Below are positions 60,656-64,000 of a DNA stretch of 64,000 bases, in pieces. Source of the stretch: Acanthochromis polyacanthus. Lineage: Eukaryota > Chordata > Actinopteri > Pomacentridae. How positions within the stretch are numbered: position 1 is the first letter of the stretch; each line of letters begins with the position of its first letter. The DNA lies in NCBI RefSeq assembly GCF_021347895.1, contig NC_067120.1:19701361-19765360 (forward strand), written 5' to 3'. A model generated the notes under the pieces. That model was not told where the DNA came from. It searched no databases and was given only the letters and a program-made list of their open reading frames with translations. Both the position numbers and the translations under genes were made by a program.

Positions 60656-63600
60656 GTTATGTTAAGCTAGCTGCTAACAGTGGCAGTGCTAACTTCTGAG
60701 TGTCTGCTTGTGAAGACATGATATATGAACCTTTGATAATACCGTCTCCAGGTCCAAGTCTCTACTGTGCCTGCTGAGGTTCTAGTCAACATGCCACAGT
60801 TGATTGTGTCCCTTCTTGTTTGAACAGATCAGTTTAACAAAAACAAAAGAGAGACTTAATTCCCTCGCTACCACAGCCGGCTACAACATTTCAGAAAATA
60901 CGAATCACTGTCTGATCAACTGAGATTTCAGTATGATGATAAAGCTCAAAAGGAAATAATTCACACCACAAATCAACATCACTATCAATTAATGACAAGC
61001 ATTCCATTATTATGTGTCGTTGATGGTGCCATGTAAGACATTCTCTAGGCAGAAGTTCTTTTGGTGTCTTTACCCTGACATATGATGACACCTGTGTCTG
61101 CTGACCGGGTGGTCACAGGTGCTGTACCTCACGTACGGACCTTCAATGTGTACCTTCATTAAAAACAATTTACCATCACCCTACAAATACTGTGGATATT
61201 AGCCAACCAAAAATGTGTAGCCAGCCAGGACGTGGAAGATCATTATTGTATTTACACCAATATTAGTTAGAACGTTACAAAGTGCTCTATAATAAAACAA
61301 ATGTCAGATTATACAAATAATTAAAACTAATTCAAACAAATAAATACGATTTTAAATGTTTTGTTTTTGTACAGCACATTTAGGACAACAGGCATAGCAT
61401 GAAGCACTTTTCAGTGAAATATGCTATGACTGGCATGGCAAAAGTTACCTAACAGATGTAGGTACTAAGAACCTATATATTTATAATGTTTCCCTACAGT
61501 CTTAATATGTAATTACCTTAACTTGATAGGCTTAATAACTTTCCAAAACCTGGTTGGTACAAATTTATTTTTTTACCCATATTTAGGTCTAGTTACAGCA
61601 GTACGATTCATTTTGGTTTATCAGCTGTCATATTACACAAAGGTTGGCTGAAAGTGATGTGGGTGCCATTAACTACAAATATCATCAAGAGCTGAACAAA
61701 TTTTGACCATTCAATAGATGTCAAGATAGACTAAAAGACTTCCCCTTCTTGACGCACTAAAGGAACATTCAGGGGACCATCAGTACAATTTACCTTCAAC
61801 ATCTGTATATTTTAATCTAGAAAATGGTAGACTGGCAACCAGCACTAACATCAGAACATACAGATGATAGGTGTCTCAGGTTTCTGCTCCAACCCAAACC
61901 TTGACCTTGCTGTGGAAAATACTGCTCTCTTCAGACTTTTAAGCAGGAAGCATGCACATTTCTTGGGGTTTCTTTTATTTTGTTGTAACGTCCATATCAG
62001 TATGTTTACACATTCAAAGAGAGCTACATAACAGCTCCTGTTTGTCCTTGTTTGGATTATGTTTAGCGCAAACTGTTTGTACGCGTCACCACATCCTGTT
62101 ATCATAAATACCCTGACGTACTGAGAACAGACAGAAAGAAACAGTACAAAAATGATGACGATGACAACAACAAAGACTCCCTGGATGAAGTAAGTGCATG
62201 TTTGGATGGGCCAGTTTGTTTGAAATCAGGGTCACTAAAAAAAAAGTATTTTCATACAATAAAACAGAACACTTGAATAGTCCAGATGTAATATGCTCAT
62301 GTTAGGAAACTCATAATGCTACTGCAGTATCAAATGTCTTCAAAGGCTTTCTGAACCACAAGGATGACAAACACAGAGAGCAATCACCATCAGTACTTTT
62401 TATTAAGATTTATACGTCCCCGTCCCTTAAATCAAGTGACAAATTACTTACTGAAAATCACCATCTGTTATTTCAGAGACAGAAGCTAGGCACAGAGCTC
62501 CTGCAACTCACTAAGTCACACATCCATGTTAAGAAACAGTCACCTGCGTGAAATGCCTGGCATTTAACTTATCATGCAGCTTTGGAACATGAGAGGAAAG
62601 TCATGATGAAAACAATCCAATCTGCTAATGGTTTTTCTCTCTTCCTTTTTGCACCTTGCATGTCTTTCTTTAACCAAAAACCTGTCTTAGCCTTTGGTGT
62701 CTATGATAGTTTCTTTGTGGAATGTCTTTTTTTCTCTCTTTTTGTAGTTTCCCCCCCCCAAAAAAATGCTCTCTTCACATTTCCCTCAGAGCAGAACAGA
62801 TTCAATTACAAAACCAGAGAGCACATCTATTTTCACAACCAAATCAAGTAGAGCAGCAGAAAATCGCAGACGTCTTTGGTCTTTAGAAAAAAAACTGCAA
62901 ATGAGCACAGGTGCTGACCGAAAAAAAATGTAGGCATGAAAAGCAAAGGTTGGTTCAAATTAAAAAAACAAAACAAAACACACAAACAGCATTGCATTTA
63001 GACAGCAAAGAGTTAAAGGCTGCAGATGTGGACTGAAACAGTACCAGTAACTGAGACGGCACTCAGATCTGAGTCACACAAACACACACACACACACACA
63101 CAGACCATTTGTTTACTGAGAAACCTGCACGCTGAGCCAGCACTTTTTCTGTTGTCACGGGAGACTCATAATAAAGTTCCAATAGACCAAAGATCACCAC
63201 GCACATTTCACGAAAAGTTATTCATTCCACTTTTCACCCAAACACACCGCCAAGAGATCAAACCCTCCACCATCCTAGTGAAGAATCTGTGTATCACAAC
63301 TGAGGAGAAGCTTACAAAAACATTCCCTACACTTGCTGAGGTAATGCTTGTAACTGCAGCGAAGGCTCCACATAAACGACTACGGGCGACACAACGCTAA
63401 AGATAGTCTCGTCTAAACCGCAAGTTGCCATGAAATTTTTCTCTTGTTAAACAGGATGAGTAATGTTACTTGAGCAGCTCCTCTTGCTCAGGCGGAGAGA
63501 AGTGGAACCTGAATTCTCACAGTCACTCAAATCTTATTAAGTGTGGAAAATTTTGCACTCTGAATGTGGAAGTTTCTTAACAGTGGGCAGAAAGTAGCAC

Positions 63601-64000
63601 TTTGTAATCACAGCTGGAAAAACTATACGGTAAAGGGAATATTTTAAAGGAATAGTTTTATATTTTGAGAATGTTAGATGAAAACCAGTCGGGTACAGCC
63701 AGATGGTTAGTTTAGCCTGATATGTTATAACCTAGAAGAACCTCAACACATCAAGAATTCTGAATAGAAATCTATGACAGAATTCCATAAAGCCAGAGAT
63801 GGCAGTTGTATGACACATGTCCCACCCTTACCCTAAAGCAGCCAATCATCTACTGCATAACAGTTGATCCATCCAGCCAATCATGTTGCTACACTGATGC
63901 CTGCTTAGTAGAAGTATAGCGGCATAAAGTCACCAAAGTTTATTAAGTCAGATTTGAGTGGTGATACTATACATACAGTTTTTTTGTCGCAGTGATCTCT
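60656..64000. other. Intergenic or possible 3' UTR of a minus-strand gene to the right
   Basis: No coding region is recognised. The minus-strand AATAAA made by TTTTTATTAAG near 62397-62405 would suit the end of a gene transcribed leftwards from beyond the window, but no exon of it is seen. A CA microsatellite lies at 63075-63102. Confidence 0.4.
63075..63102. repeat. (CA)n microsatellite
   Basis: A CA dinucleotide run with one AA interruption near its start. It creates a spurious His-Thr stretch in an overlapping open frame. Confidence 0.93.

Noticed and set aside
62066..62240. Open segment with an acidic run (NDDDDNNKDSLDE) before a GTAAGT donor-like site
   Set aside because: The donor match is good but there is no acceptor, no recognised protein and no second exon. 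Chance is the simpler reading.
63026..63400. A 124-codon + strand frame
   Set aside because: It is built across a CA microsatellite (His-Thr run) and has no recognised homology.

Overview
The window looks like vertebrate, most probably percomorph teleost, chromosomal DNA. It is AT-rich and intron-rich with canonical GT-AG splice sites, and it carries fish-type mobile elements: a Tc1 transposon with IR/DR ends, non-autonomous hAT elements with 8-bp target duplications, a tRNA-headed SINE-like repeat, solo LTRs and a LINE relic. No species can be named from the sequence alone.

The only firmly identified host gene is the 3' half of cspg4 (the NG2 proteoglycan) on the + strand. Eight coding exons between 1560 and 24521 join in frame (189+276+177+199+132+161+184+1856 nt = 1057 codons plus stop). 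They encode the membrane-proximal CSPG repeats, one transmembrane helix and a short tail ending in the PDZ ligand QYWV. The 5' part of the gene, including the signal peptide and laminin-G domains, lies left of the window. A likely 3' UTR runs to about 26.9 kb. The introns hold a CpG-rich patch (8560-8760), a decayed LINE reverse transcriptase (16.9-17.5 kb), a decayed tandem array (15.6-15.8 kb) and a TG-tract acceptor.

From 27 kb to 64 kb the window is gene-poor and is best read as layered transposon insertions. In order: a 2.54-kb hAT-like element (29987-32529) carrying a second element; a 525-bp element of a related family (33906-34430); a 2.17-kb almost perfect palindrome (37426-39595); solo LTRs (40557-41118, 42659-42947, 49172-49638); a 597-bp hAT MITE (43477-44073); a degenerate Tc1 relic (45.5-46.3 kb); three copies of one SINE-like family, two of them split by later insertions; and an intact Tc1-like transposon (53021-54655) with an uninterrupted 344-residue DD34E transposase.

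Possible host coding remnants outside cspg4 are weak: a ZNF385-like zinc-finger exon that has lost key residues (48116-48278), a candidate minus-strand terminal exon (27790-28014), and a few open frames with no recognisable homology. The strongest candidates for something not already catalogued are the long palindrome and the intact, nested Tc1 copy.
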